A program made the position numbers and the translations under genes. The notes beneath the pieces are model-generated. The model worked only from the letters and a program-made list of their open reading frames with translations. It was not told the origin of the DNA and made no database searches. Positions 9,281-18,267 of a stretch of DNA of 64,000 bases are shown here, piece by piece. Source of the stretch: Halobellus inordinatus (GTDB taxonomy: Archaea; Halobacteriota; Halobacteria; Halobacteriales; Haloferacaceae); assembly GCF_024464655.1 (NCBI RefSeq), contig NZ_JANHAV010000010.1, positions 51,482-115,481 of the forward strand, in the 5' to 3' direction. Position 1 is the first letter of the stretch, and every line of letters starts with the position of its first letter.

Positions 9281-10063
9281 ATGAGTGTTATCACACCGAG
9301 AGGTGAAAGCCCCGTGAACGAGCCCGAACCGCGGCCCGATCCGATCGAGGAGGGAAAGCGCGTCGTCGAAGCGGCCGACGAGCGGGACCTGACGGTCAGG
9401 TTGATCGGCGGAACGGCGATCAATCGCCACGCCGAAACCGCACGTGAGGAGCCGTTCAAGCGGGGATACAGGGACGTCGACTTCGTCGGAACGCGCGAGG
9501 AGGAACCGGAGATCGTCGAGATGATGCTCGGTCTCGGCTACGAGGCGAACGAGCGCTTCAACACGATGCGGCGGTTCCGGCTCGAGTTCTTCGATCCTGT
9601 CAACGAGCGCAAGGCGGATTACATCATCGACAAATTCGACTTCTGTCACGCCTGGAGCCTCCGCGACCGGATCGATCAGGACTACCCGACGGTTCCAATC
9701 GAAGACCTCCTGCTTTCGAAGCTCCAGATCGTCGAAGTGAGCGACCGCGACGTCCGTGACATCCTCGCGATGCTCACAGATCACCCGGTCGATTCGACCG
9801 GGGACAACGAAGCTATCGACCCGACCTACGTCGCTGAACTCTGCAGCAGCGACTGGGGACTGTGGCGTACGGTGACGCTGAGCCTCGATCGGGTCAGCGA
9901 ATACGTCGAGACAAACGACCTGCCGATCGACGAACGCGAAGTGCTCTCGCGGGTCGAAGCACTGCGAGACGCGATCGACGACCGGCCGAAGACGCTTCGA
10001 TGGAAGCTCCGTTCGGTCGTCGGCGAACACAAGCAGTGGTACAAGCGCCCAGAGCTCGGGTGA
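9281..10063 (+). CDS. Nucleotidyltransferase-fold protein
   Basis: The product is 260 aa. Residues about 35-90 (VRLIGGTAINRHAE, then RGYRDVDFVGT) fit a minimal nucleotidyltransferase palm, with GG and D-x-D-like RDVDF. A following VPIEDLLLSKLQIVE resembles the helix seen in AbiEii-like and other nucleotidyltransferase-like proteins. It is downstream of the metallophosphoesterase with a short gap and no paired antitoxin-type regulator. The role is unknown; an RNA- or nucleotide-modifying enzyme is possible. Confidence 0.7.
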   Translation: MSVITPRGESPVNEPEPRPDPIEEGKRVVEAADERDLTVRLIGGTAINRHAETAREEPFKRGYRDVDFVGTREEEPEIVEMMLGLGYEANERFNTMRRFRLEFFDPVNERKADYIIDKFDFCHAWSLRDRIDQDYPTVPIEDLLLSKLQIVEVSDRDVRDILAMLTDHPVDSTGDNEAIDPTYVAELCSSDWGLWRTVTLSLDRVSEYVETNDLPIDEREVLSRVEALRDAIDDRPKTLRWKLRSVVGEHKQWYKRPELG

Positions 10064-10137
10064 CCGGCACGATTCGAGAAACGCCGGTCACCGTGAGGCG
10101 TCGTCAAAAAAAGAAGACACGAGTTTTCAGTGGCGTC

Positions 10138-10217
10138 ATAGGGATTATCGTAAGCCCTGCTAGATGCCTCGCCGGACGGTACGGCGAGGATCTCCGAACA
10201 GTGACGATAATCCCTAT
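10138..10217. repeat. 80-bp nested palindrome, copy 2
   Basis: Same length and layout as copy 1: ATAGGGATTATCGT at 10138-10151, complement at 10204-10217, inner GCCTCGCCG/CGGCGAGG stem. It lies between two convergent genes. Its last T plus the next CA are the complement of the TGA stop of the APC permease gene, so the element border forms part of that stop codon. Confidence 0.85.
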
Positions 10218-11806
10218 CAGTCTTTGGGGATTTCCGCGTGGAGGGTGTCGAGGTCGACGCCCTCCTGTGCGCGGTAGTACTTCATCCCGACGTAGAGGAT
10301 CGCAGAGAGCAGATAAAGCACGCCGAGGAAGCCCATCGATCGTAGATTGTTGAGGCCGTAGACGCTCTCGGTCGCCCAGAGGTAGAACACCGACAACAGG
10401 ATGGCCGCATACACGCCGGCGACGATCGAGATGACTGGAACGCCGGCGACCTCGTACTTCGAGACGGGGTTTTTCGAGAACAGCTCGGGTCGACGCCACG
10501 GGAATAGCATACACGCGATCGTCGTCCCGAAGAAGGTGACGGCGATCGCGAAGGTGGCCGCGAGTGTCAGCGTCTGGAAGCCGGGCGCGAAGAAGTAAAT
10601 CACCGTGAGGATCGCGGCGGGGATCGCCATCAGCAGGATGGCGTTGAGCGGCGTGTTGTAGCGCCCTCGGACTTCGGAGAACACCTCGGGGATCGTCCGG
10701 TCGAACGCCGTCGCGAAGATGACCCGCGTCGACGAGAGGAAGACCGTTCCGGACCACGCGAAGAACCAGCCGCCCATCAGAATCGCCATCAGTTTCGCGA
10801 GGACGCCGTTGCCCATCGCGATCGCCGCGATCGTCGTCGGGGCGGACAGCCACTGCTGTGCGCCGGCGCCGACGAAGTAGTTGTAATTCAGCGCCTGATA
10901 GAACGTGTAGCCGACGGCCGCGTCGAACAGCGGCCAGAGGACGATCGCGAGGCCAGCGGCGGCGAGGAGCGCGCCCTCGAAAACGCCGAACATCTTCTTG
11001 ACCTCACCGGCTTCGCGCACCTCACCGAACAGCGTGGAGCCCCACACCGTCCACATAATCCAGAACAGTAACATCGGGAAGAGCTTGTACGATGCCCCCC
11101 AGTTGAGATTCCACAGCGGGGCAAAGCTCACAGAGGTCCCCTGGATGATGCCGTTGTAACTGGTGCCTGCCATTCCCCACGCGTCCATCTGGGTGTTGAA
11201 TGCAGTCTGGAACTGCGAGGGCGACGTGGTGAGTAACCCGCCGATGAAGATGAGCAACCCGAGGACGCCGACGTAGAACAGCGCCTGTTGGATGCGCGCG
11301 TACCACTTCATTCCGAGGCTGACGTAGACGAACACGAACGCGACGACGACCATCGAGGAGACGAACAGACCGAGACTGGAGTTCCAGAAGTTCGCCAGTT
11401 CGACGAATCCGAACAGCGCCGAAACCGGACCCAACACGAGCCACGAGAGGATCGATCCGTAGATCGGGACCCACAGCCACAGAATGAATACCCAGCCGGG
11501 CCACGAGAGGAAGAACCCCCAAAAACCGCTCAACAGCCGGCTCTGCCAGACGTAGTCGCCCCCGACACGGGGCATCGACGCGACGAGTGTCGCGTACACG
11601 AGGTTCTGAAGCGTGAGCGCGACGACAGCGATGAGCGTCGCCAGTATCGGGCTTCCCTGGGGAATGAACGCGTTGAACGTCCAGATGTAGAAGCCCAACG
11701 TGACGATGTTCACTGACAGGAACGCGTAGATTCCTGCGTCGTACGATGACCAGTCTCTGACCAATCCTGTCGCTTCTCGGACGAATAGGGTATCGTCCCC
11801 TGACAT
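10217..11806 (-). CDS. APC-superfamily amino acid permease
   Basis: The product is 529 aa from the ATG at 11806, placed by a GGAGGT Shine-Dalgarno (11814-11819). It is a polytopic membrane protein with about 12 predicted hydrophobic helices. The N-terminal half has SYDAGIYAFLSVNIVTLG and VASMPRVGGDYVWQSRL, characteristic of the APC family (proton- or sodium-coupled uptake of amino acids or amines). Its stop codon overlaps the palindromic element at 10138-10217, so the C-terminus (TLHAEIPKD) may have been trimmed or extended by that element. The substrate is not predictable. Confidence 0.88.
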   Translation of the reverse strand: MSGDDTLFVREATGLVRDWSSYDAGIYAFLSVNIVTLGFYIWTFNAFIPQGSPILATLIAVVALTLQNLVYATLVASMPRVGGDYVWQSRLLSGFWGFFLSWPGWVFILWLWVPIYGSILSWLVLGPVSALFGFVELANFWNSSLGLFVSSMVVVAFVFVYVSLGMKWYARIQQALFYVGVLGLLIFIGGLLTTSPSQFQTAFNTQMDAWGMAGTSYNGIIQGTSVSFAPLWNLNWGASYKLFPMLLFWIMWTVWGSTLFGEVREAGEVKKMFGVFEGALLAAAGLAIVLWPLFDAAVGYTFYQALNYNYFVGAGAQQWLSAPTTIAAIAMGNGVLAKLMAILMGGWFFAWSGTVFLSSTRVIFATAFDRTIPEVFSEVRGRYNTPLNAILLMAIPAAILTVIYFFAPGFQTLTLAATFAIAVTFFGTTIACMLFPWRRPELFSKNPVSKYEVAGVPVISIVAGVYAAILLSVFYLWATESVYGLNNLRSMGFLGVLYLLSAILYVGMKYYRAQEGVDLDTLHAEIPKD

Positions 11807-11813
11807 TTCTCGT

Positions 11814-11819
11814 ACCTCC
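11814..11819 (-). promoter_or_regulatory. Shine-Dalgarno of the APC permease gene
   Basis: GGAGGT ends 7 nt before the ATG on the minus strand. It decides the start at 11806 over the longer upstream ORF, and implies a transcript with a 5' leader, less common in haloarchaea. Confidence 0.6.
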
Positions 11820-12310
11820 GTGCTACAACTACTCACGGCAATACTTAACATTAAGGGAGTCATTTATATAATTGAAGCTGCTTGCGGGCGCTCGACCGGA
11901 ACCGCACACCTTGCAATAACACGCCCAAGCCGAAGCGAAGTGGTCGAACGCGGCAGTGGTGTGGCATCTGAGCGGAGTCGGGGCTGCAGTACGCCAACTT
12001 ATCGGCCTTCAATATTACCTAATATTATGATATTATTTTCCGTTCGAACTTGAGTTTTCAGGTCGCAGTTAATGTACAGTCAGCGCTAGCACCGTACTAT
12101 CTACGCTAGAGGCTAGTTGTGGGACTCAAATTTCACCAAACTCTACGTATTCTAATAGTAGAACTCACATTTTAGAAATCAAGTCTAGGTATTCATAGCT
12201 GTTCTGAGTAATATCTGATACGCAAGAGCTCTTTCGCCTCGGCGGACGCATACATTGAACGGCGACAGGCGATTCCCACCGCTTATATCAGCTCAGGAGA
12301 ATGATGCGGT
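11820..12310. other. Intergenic region between divergent genes
   Basis: The 491-bp region lies between the permease (minus) and the zinc-finger/DUF7504 gene (plus). It is AT-rich around 12009-12040 (ATATTACCTAATATTATG) and near 12150-12200, where divergent promoters may lie. No gene or structured RNA is recognised. Confidence 0.4.
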
Positions 12311-13132
12311 ATGGTACATCGCTGGCGGTGTCCACACTGCGACTTCTCGTCGTGGGCAGCGAGTCGGGAGCAAGCGGCCGAGTCAGTCAAATCACATCTC
12401 CTCAGCCACTACCACGGGAACATCGGGCAGGAGGATTTCAGTTACAGATGGTCGTGTCCGTACTGTGAGGGGGAAAATCACCATCACGAACGCGATGAAG
12501 CAGTAACCGAATTCAAAGACCACCTCTTCGACCACGTCGAACCACACCTCAAGCCCGACGTCCACCTCGCGGACGGGATCGACAGAACTGGGAGCATCTT
12601 GGTCAAGGCACCACTGGAAAGCACCGGAGCGAACGGCGCTCGGATCCACTTGCTCACGCCGGCGAACATCTACATATTCGTCACGCGGGATCCGAAGCAG
12701 CGGATCGAACTCATACGGGACCAGTTTGCAGAGTGGCCGGCGTCGACGATCGTCATCACGACCAAATCACAACCGTTCTCGGGAGTCGACGGCATCGACC
12801 TCGAAACGATTCCCCTCGAGATCGTTCACTTGAACAAAGGTCTCGGCCTCTCCAGCCTGGGCGAAACCGTCTCACGCGTCCTCAGCGAACACGAATCGAC
12901 GGGAAAGGTCTCACTCGAGTTCGACATCCTCTCGGAGATCATCAAGAAGTTCGAGGTTCAGGACGTGCTCCAGTTCCTCCGTGGGTTCACCGCTCGATGT
13001 GATCGATCAGACGCACTATCACACTATTACGTCAACCCGAAGGCACAGTCGGAGTCGGTGATGAACGTCTTCGAACAGATATTCGATCTGCAAGTCGAAG
13101 CGAAAGGCCTGGTGTTCGAGTCAGAAGGCTGA
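12311..13132 (+). CDS. Zinc-finger plus DUF7504-like (RecA/KaiC-fold) protein
   Basis: The product is 273 aa. The first 75 residues carry two zinc-binding modules: CPHCDF with SHLLSHYH, then CPYCEGENHHHERD with HLFDHVEPH. Residues about 90-270 (SILVKAPLES, LTPANIYIFVT, VHLNKGLGLSSLGETVSRVL) resemble the haloarchaeal DUF7504 family, a degenerate RecA-like domain without a clear Walker A. Such proteins are thought to be regulatory. The gene converges on the HEAT-repeat gene with a palindromic element between them. Confidence 0.65.
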   Translation: MVHRWRCPHCDFSSWAASREQAAESVKSHLLSHYHGNIGQEDFSYRWSCPYCEGENHHHERDEAVTEFKDHLFDHVEPHLKPDVHLADGIDRTGSILVKAPLESTGANGARIHLLTPANIYIFVTRDPKQRIELIRDQFAEWPASTIVITTKSQPFSGVDGIDLETIPLEIVHLNKGLGLSSLGETVSRVLSEHESTGKVSLEFDILSEIIKKFEVQDVLQFLRGFTARCDRSDALSHYYVNPKAQSESVMNVFEQIFDLQVEAKGLVFESEG

Positions 13133-13158
13133 ACTGTGCGTGCGGGACGGGCCGTCTC

Positions 13159-13238
13159 ATAGGGCTTATCGTAACTGTTCGGAGATTCTCGCCGTATCGT
13201 CCGGCGAGAAATCTAGGACGACGTACGATAATCCCTAT
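13159..13238. repeat. 80-bp nested palindrome, copy 3 (inverted)
   Basis: Outer arms ATAGGGCTTATCGT (13159-13172, one mismatch) and ACGATAATCCCTAT (13225-13238). The inner order of bases is the reverse complement of copies 1 and 2, so it inserted or was copied in the opposite orientation. Its last T again begins the TCA that is the complement of a TGA stop, here that of the HEAT-repeat gene. Confidence 0.85.
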
Positions 13239-14500
13239 CAGTTCCCTTCGTTTTTCTTTTCCTTTTCTTTCTGTCGGGTGTAGTCTGCGGGGTCCCGAAC
13301 GTAGGTGTACTCGACGGAGTCGCGGACAGAGTCGTCTACTCTGTCGACATCGATCCGGTCAAGGAGTTCTTGGGCGCGTTCTTTTGCCTCCGTCGATCCG
13401 TCTTGTTGCCGAATGAACGCCAGCAGGCGGTTCTCGAGGGTTTTACTCTCGAGTTCTGCGAGGCTGTCTGCAGCCTCATCGGCGAACGCTTCCGCATCGA
13501 GCAGGCCCAAGAGGGCCTCGTGGACCGCATCGATGTCCGCCGCCGTGGGATCGACGACGCGTCCGAGTAGCCAGACGACAGTTCGTTTGATCGACGTCCG
13601 CGAAGTGTCGGAGAGGATATCGAGCAACCGCGGGATCAGTTCCGCGTCGTCGATCGTGCGCATTTGATCTTTCACGGCCTGGCGGACCTCGTCGTCGGCG
13701 GCAGTGTCGGCAGCGATGAGTTCGATCAGCGACAACGTCGCCGCTTGCCGGACATCCGAGGACTCGTCCGTGAGCCGTTCGACGAGGACGGTAAGCGGCT
13801 TGGCGTTCCGGAGTTGGCTCAGTTCGGAGACGGCGATGTAGCGGACGCGTTTGTTGTTCGACTGGGCGGCCGGAATCAGTCGCTCGAGCGCCGCTTGAGT
13901 GCCGATCATCGTGAGCGCCTCGGCCGCCGCCTGTTGCACGATCCGCTCGCTGTCGTCGAGTCGGTTCGCGAGCGCGTCAATCGCCCGTGGATCGCCGATG
14001 AGTCCGCAGGCACTGACCGCCCGTTCCCGGACACGGGGATCTAGATCGTCGAATGCCTCAACCAGGTACGGGACCACGTGCTCGTCACCGATGCGCCCCA
14101 GTGCCGACGCGGCGACCAGCTGGAACTCCACCTCCTCCGAGTCGAGCCACTCGACGAGCTTTTTGCTCGTCAGCCAGTCCGGCGCCTGTCCCGCGTCGAA
14201 GTCGGCGATCTCGGTGATCAACTGGTCGATCGCCTCCCGACCGTGCCGATCCAGGGAGTCGACCGCGCGGGCGCGGACGTCCGACGATTCGTCCTCGAGG
14301 ACAGCGGTGATGAGCGCCCGAATGATCAGCGTCTCATCACCGCTCCGAGCGATGTCCGCGAAGTCGCCGAGTCGCTCCGCCGCTGTCTCTCTGGTTTGTG
14401 GGCTGTTGGATCGCTTCAGGTACCTGATGAGGGTTTTCGTCTTTCCGTCGCGGACGAGTTCGTAGAGACTTAGAACATCGTCTTCCGGCTCATTGGCCAT
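13238..14500 (-). CDS. HEAT-repeat protein
   Basis: The product is 420 aa from the ATG at 14500 (MANEPEDDVLSLYELVRDG). It is built of about nine alpha-helical HEAT/PBS-lyase-type repeats, for example LVAASALGRIGDEHVVPYL, RERAVSACGLIGDPRAIDAL and QQAAAEALTMIGTQAALERL. Such solenoids are protein-interaction scaffolds; relatives occur beside haloarchaeal chemotaxis and signalling genes. The C-terminus ends in a charged tail (QKEKEKKNEGN). Its start overlaps the end of the next upstream gene by 11 bp. Confidence 0.85.
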   Translation of the reverse strand: MANEPEDDVLSLYELVRDGKTKTLIRYLKRSNSPQTRETAAERLGDFADIARSGDETLIIRALITAVLEDESSDVRARAVDSLDRHGREAIDQLITEIADFDAGQAPDWLTSKKLVEWLDSEEVEFQLVAASALGRIGDEHVVPYLVEAFDDLDPRVRERAVSACGLIGDPRAIDALANRLDDSERIVQQAAAEALTMIGTQAALERLIPAAQSNNKRVRYIAVSELSQLRNAKPLTVLVERLTDESSDVRQAATLSLIELIAADTAADDEVRQAVKDQMRTIDDAELIPRLLDILSDTSRTSIKRTVVWLLGRVVDPTAADIDAVHEALLGLLDAEAFADEAADSLAELESKTLENRLLAFIRQQDGSTEAKERAQELLDRIDVDRVDDSVRDSVEYTYVRDPADYTRQKEKEKKNEGN

Positions 14501-14885
14501 AAACTGTCTTATGAAAACCAATACGGCGGGGTGTAATATTCGTTACCCAAGAGAGGTATATCGCACCTAGAGCAGCGTTTGCAGTTGCGTGCACAGCCGA
14601 ACACACATCGTCAAGCGGCCACGTGGGGACTCGAAGGTCCTTGTACCCGTGCTTGCTCAGCACCCGGAAGGTCGCCTCCATAAGCAGTTCCTCGAAGTCG
14701 AGAAGCCCTAACAACTGCCACAATTTCTGGGTCCGCTGCTCGTCGAGAAGTCCCCGTCTTCTGGCTTCGTCGAGCGAGACATCGTAGTCGGCGAGAGTCC
14801 CTGAATGATACTCACGGGCGAACTCGTCGTACTCGGCGTATTCGGTAATCAGGTCAGCCACTCCATCATACGAGGGGCCGCACAC
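14490..14885 (-). CDS. Hypothetical acidic protein upstream of the HEAT gene
   Basis: The product is 131 aa of haloarchaeal composition: acidic N-terminal half, then LWQLLGLLDFEELLMEATFRV and a more hydrophobic end. No family is recognised. Its stop overlaps the HEAT-repeat start by 11 bp, which suggests translational coupling. The start is uncertain; internal starts exist and the N-terminus MCGPSYDG is not characteristic. Confidence 0.5.
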   Translation of the reverse strand: MCGPSYDGVADLITEYAEYDEFAREYHSGTLADYDVSLDEARRRGLLDEQRTQKLWQLLGLLDFEELLMEATFRVLSKHGYKDLRVPTWPLDDVCSAVHATANAALGAIYLSWVTNITPRRIGFHKTVYGQ

Positions 14886-15106
14886 CCATTACTCCCCCCG
14901 TCCATCCGATCACTAACCTCGAACGTCCTGTATCGAGCGTCGAGAAATCACTTGGACGCCCTCCTCTGCCGAGCATTGATACCCTCGCCTAGCCCAAAAC
15001 ATCCGACACGCAATACCAGTGTTTGGTGGGAGCTTAATATCGGTCTCGTTGGGAGCTTTCTGTCGGGATTGTTCCGATAGGCTTGGATCTGCCTCCTAAA
15101 GTTGTG

Positions 15107-15961
15107 TCAGAACCATTCACGGGCCTTCAGGCGGGCCGTCAGTTGTACACTCTTGCGAAGTCCGCGGCGGACGACACCGCCCGAATTCGGCACACCCTCT
15201 CCATCTTCGTACTCCAGCCCTCGGACGACCGTAACGGGGATCTGTTCGTCCGCCTGTCCGAACAGTAATGCTGACCCGGCTGTGAGCTCGTCTGCGACGA
15301 GGTCAACGCCCCCAACCTTCGGCTGATCATACAGGTCTGTTTGTCCGAAATTGCTATCGATCGCTTCGATTCCCGAACACCCGATCGCCAGGTCCATCGA
15401 ACCTGGGCCAGCGATTTCCGAGTCAGCCAAAACGACGGCCACATCTGTATCTGTCCGTTCTTCGATCCCCTCGCGGAGACAACGGGCACTCTCGTCGGGA
15501 TCTTCAGGCAGCAACGTCATCATCCCGCCTGGACTGTTCGACCAATCGACACCCGCGTTTGTACAGAGCCGTCCGTTGCGCTCGGTCACGAGCATCGCTG
15601 GGACCTCCTCAAGTGCTTCCTGCGCTGCCTCGGGGTCGACAGCGTGTTCCAACAGCAGGTCTTCGCCGATCTCTGCGATCGGGATCGCACCGATAACCTC
15701 GCTTTCATCGTAGATCACGGAGACTTCCCGCGGATCGATGCCGGTGATATCGGCCACTCGCCGATCGCGGTCAGTAACTTCGACCTCGTCGGCCTCGACA
15801 AGTCGGTTCTCGGCGAACGATACGACCTTCGCGGTGACGACGACGATATCACCGTCTGACAGGGGATACTCTTCAGCTGTCGTTTCGACGATTCGATCGA
15901 CGAGGTCGTCGTTCGGCTCAACTCGCCCGATGTTGAGTCCGTGGAATGTTAATTCTGGCAT
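15107..15961 (-). CDS. Coenzyme F420-0:L-glutamate ligase family protein (CofE-like)
   Basis: The product is 284 aa from the ATG at 15961 (MPELTFHGLNIGRV). The family adds gamma-linked glutamate to F420-0 using GTP. Visible features are SDGDIVVVTAKVVSFAENRL near the N-terminus, DVAVVLADSEIAGPGSMDLA, GCSGIEAIDSNFGQTD and GGVDLVADELTAGSALLFGQ. It is more divergent than housekeeping CofE, and it is not next to other F420 genes, so it may be a paralogue acting on a related substrate. A longer ORF to 15991 is less likely. Confidence 0.8.
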   Translation of the reverse strand: MPELTFHGLNIGRVEPNDDLVDRIVETTAEEYPLSDGDIVVVTAKVVSFAENRLVEADEVEVTDRDRRVADITGIDPREVSVIYDESEVIGAIPIAEIGEDLLLEHAVDPEAAQEALEEVPAMLVTERNGRLCTNAGVDWSNSPGGMMTLLPEDPDESARCLREGIEERTDTDVAVVLADSEIAGPGSMDLAIGCSGIEAIDSNFGQTDLYDQPKVGGVDLVADELTAGSALLFGQADEQIPVTVVRGLEYEDGEGVPNSGGVVRRGLRKSVQLTARLKAREWF

Positions 15962-16125
15962 CAGTTGAATATTAGAGCTATCACACTTCAACGCCGGGAC
16001 TATTGCAGATCGAGGGGAATAGATGAGGTCTTTTACTGCATCTAAACGACCGACTCGTTCCTCGTCAAGTGGGGTTTCGTCCTACTACGCTATGATTTTA
16101 GTGCGTGTTGCGGGAAGACGCAGAT

Positions 16126-17226
16126 ATGCTTGCCCTCCAAACTACGCCGATCTCCCTTAGTGCTGCTAGTGTTGCACTCGTGGGACTCGCGCTCATCGGA
16201 AGTCTCCTTGGCGCTACCGGTAGCGTTGTCGTTCGTCGGCTCAGAAACCCTGTTGGAAAGTATCGGTTGCTGTATGCAGGTGTTCTCTTCCCGTACACAC
16301 TGCTCGCTTATGCTGTGTTCGCCCTGACCGGATTCGGTACGGCCCTCCTCACAACCCTGCCCGCCGTTCCGGAGCTTGTGACTCGGGTTCTCGCTGATTT
16401 CGTCACATTCCTCGCAGCCGGCTGTGTCTGGATTATCTCGTATCTTCCGACGGTACGGGGAATCCGCGACGTGCGTGACGTCGATCTCGCCACCAGTACG
16501 TCGATCCGCAAGATGACACGGTATGTCATCGGGGTAAGTGCTCTTCTCACCGTGGTGTTGGTACCACTGCAGGTGGTCTCGATCGAGTCGTCACCGCTCG
16601 CCCTCGCTGCCGGACTCGCAGCACTCGTGGTCGGGATGCTGTACGCGGCACCCTGGCTCATCTCAATCCTTCGTTCGACATCGAGGCCGACTGGAGACAC
16701 TGCTGATCGAGTGGAGAGACTTTGTGATCGCGCAGGTCTCAGCGTTCGAGACGTGCGGATCCTCGATACCGAGAACGGGGAAACCGCGGATTCGCTCGTC
16801 CGCGGTCCGCCGAACTACCGGCGTCTCTTCGTTACGAGCACGTTTCTCGACGCCTTCGACGACGAGACCGCCACCGCGTTGCTGGCGGTCGAGGCCGGAA
16901 AGCTCCGGATCCACGTCTTCGAGGTCAGGGTCGTGTCGGTGCTCGTGGGTGGTATCACACTCATCGCATCCGTCATCGGGAACGGTCCACAGTGGCTGTT
17001 ACTCGGGGTCGCACTGACATCGGTTCTCGTGGGTTTTGCCCTCTCGCAACGGCGGATTCGCGCGGCTGACGAGTACGCTGCCGAACAGGTCGGGCGGGCG
17101 ACCGTTGCCGATGCGCTCACCGAATACGCTGAGGTACACGCGCTAGAACCGACACGACGACGGATTCCGAACCCCCTCTCGATCAGGGTCGCGCTCGGAG
17201 ATCGAATCGATCGGCTTCGATCCTAA
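16126..17226 (+). CDS. Degenerate M48-type membrane protein (pseudo-peptidase)
   Basis: The product is 366 aa from the ATG at 16126. At least five hydrophobic segments occur, four in the first 190 residues and a further pair near 265-315. The region LFVTSTFLDAFDDETATALL followed later by RRIRAADEYAAEQVG is laid out like M48 (HtpX/Ste24-like) peptidases, where the first part normally runs into HExxH. Here that position reads AVEAGKLRIH, so the zinc-binding HExxH is lost. It probably has a non-catalytic role. A CPBP-family protease gene follows on the same strand. Confidence 0.65.
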   Translation: MLALQTTPISLSAASVALVGLALIGSLLGATGSVVVRRLRNPVGKYRLLYAGVLFPYTLLAYAVFALTGFGTALLTTLPAVPELVTRVLADFVTFLAAGCVWIISYLPTVRGIRDVRDVDLATSTSIRKMTRYVIGVSALLTVVLVPLQVVSIESSPLALAAGLAALVVGMLYAAPWLISILRSTSRPTGDTADRVERLCDRAGLSVRDVRILDTENGETADSLVRGPPNYRRLFVTSTFLDAFDDETATALLAVEAGKLRIHVFEVRVVSVLVGGITLIASVIGNGPQWLLLGVALTSVLVGFALSQRRIRAADEYAAEQVGRATVADALTEYAEVHALEPTRRRIPNPLSIRVALGDRIDRLRS

Positions 17227-17481
17227 AACCAGATTTTTAGCCTGAGATACACTTTTGATGTGGACGATTGAGTACTGGATATGCCCTCCCATCAAGAATC
17301 CATCGAACACCCGTCTCGCGGTCGATTATACGAGAGAGCACACCTATGTAGCCCTCGTTCCTGACCACTACGGAGCAGCTATGCCGGCCCCTCACCCACC
17401 GCTGTCAGGGACTGATCAGCGAGATTCACTGCCTCCAACTCGAAGAACTAGTCCTCGGACCCGGTCGGACGCCGCGCCGGC

Positions 17482-18267
17482 GTGTGGTTCATCGTGAACC
17501 TTCCGTCCGAGATTTCAGCTGCGTTGGAACCGAGACGCGGACGACGAGTTCGTGCAGCTTTCGCTGGGCTCGGGATCACCGTCGGTGCGTTACTCGCCGG
17601 ATTAATCGGCGTCATTTCGATGGGAGGTCTCGTATCGGTGTTTGACCTCGGTGAGTCACCCGTCGTTCGCGTTCTCCAGGGGAACTATATCCAGGTCGGA
17701 TTTGCTGGCTTCGCCGTTGCGTACCTGTTCTGGCAGGGCGATTGGGACCGGTACGTCAAGATCCGATGGCCGACGCTCGAAGATGTCGGCTGGATCGTTG
17801 GGTTACCCCTCCTCTTCGCAGCCCAGGGAGTCGTTCTCCCTCCGGTATTGGCTGCGGTCGGACTCCCACATCCACAACCGGGGACTGGAATGGAGCAACT
17901 CGCGTTAGAAACACGGCCCTTGCTCTGGCCGGTCGCATTCATCGGGATGTATCTGTTTGCTGCACCGGCTGAGGAACTCGTCTATCGCGGAATCGTTCAA
18001 GGTCGGCTTCGCGCTGCCTTCGATACGTTCGGTGTTGTGATCCTCGGTGGGCTGTTGTTCGGTGTGATGCATTTCCTCGTCGGACTGATGACTCAGGGTG
18101 TAAGCTTCGGTGGCAGCCTCTACTGGGGAATTGATACGGTGATACCTGGGTTGGCTTGGGGATACGCATACGAACGCACAGAGAATCTCTTGGTACCCGC
18201 AGTCACACACGCGATGGTTTGGACCATTGCACTCCACGAAATCGTACTTCACGTCCTTCCGGTGTAG
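17482..18267 (+). CDS. CPBP-family intramembrane metalloprotease
   Basis: The product is 261 aa with several transmembrane helices. The CPBP (CAAX protease / bacteriocin-processing, Abi) motifs are present: PAEELVYRGIVQGRL near 165, then GVMHFLVGL and VTHAMVWTIAL. These supply the paired Glu and His residues of the active site. It is 255 bp after the degenerate M48-like gene. The start is a GTG and may lie a few codons downstream. Confidence 0.85.
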   Translation: MWFIVNLPSEISAALEPRRGRRVRAAFAGLGITVGALLAGLIGVISMGGLVSVFDLGESPVVRVLQGNYIQVGFAGFAVAYLFWQGDWDRYVKIRWPTLEDVGWIVGLPLLFAAQGVVLPPVLAAVGLPHPQPGTGMEQLALETRPLLWPVAFIGMYLFAAPAEELVYRGIVQGRLRAAFDTFGVVILGGLLFGVMHFLVGLMTQGVSFGGSLYWGIDTVIPGLAWGYAYERTENLLVPAVTHAMVWTIALHEIVLHVLPV

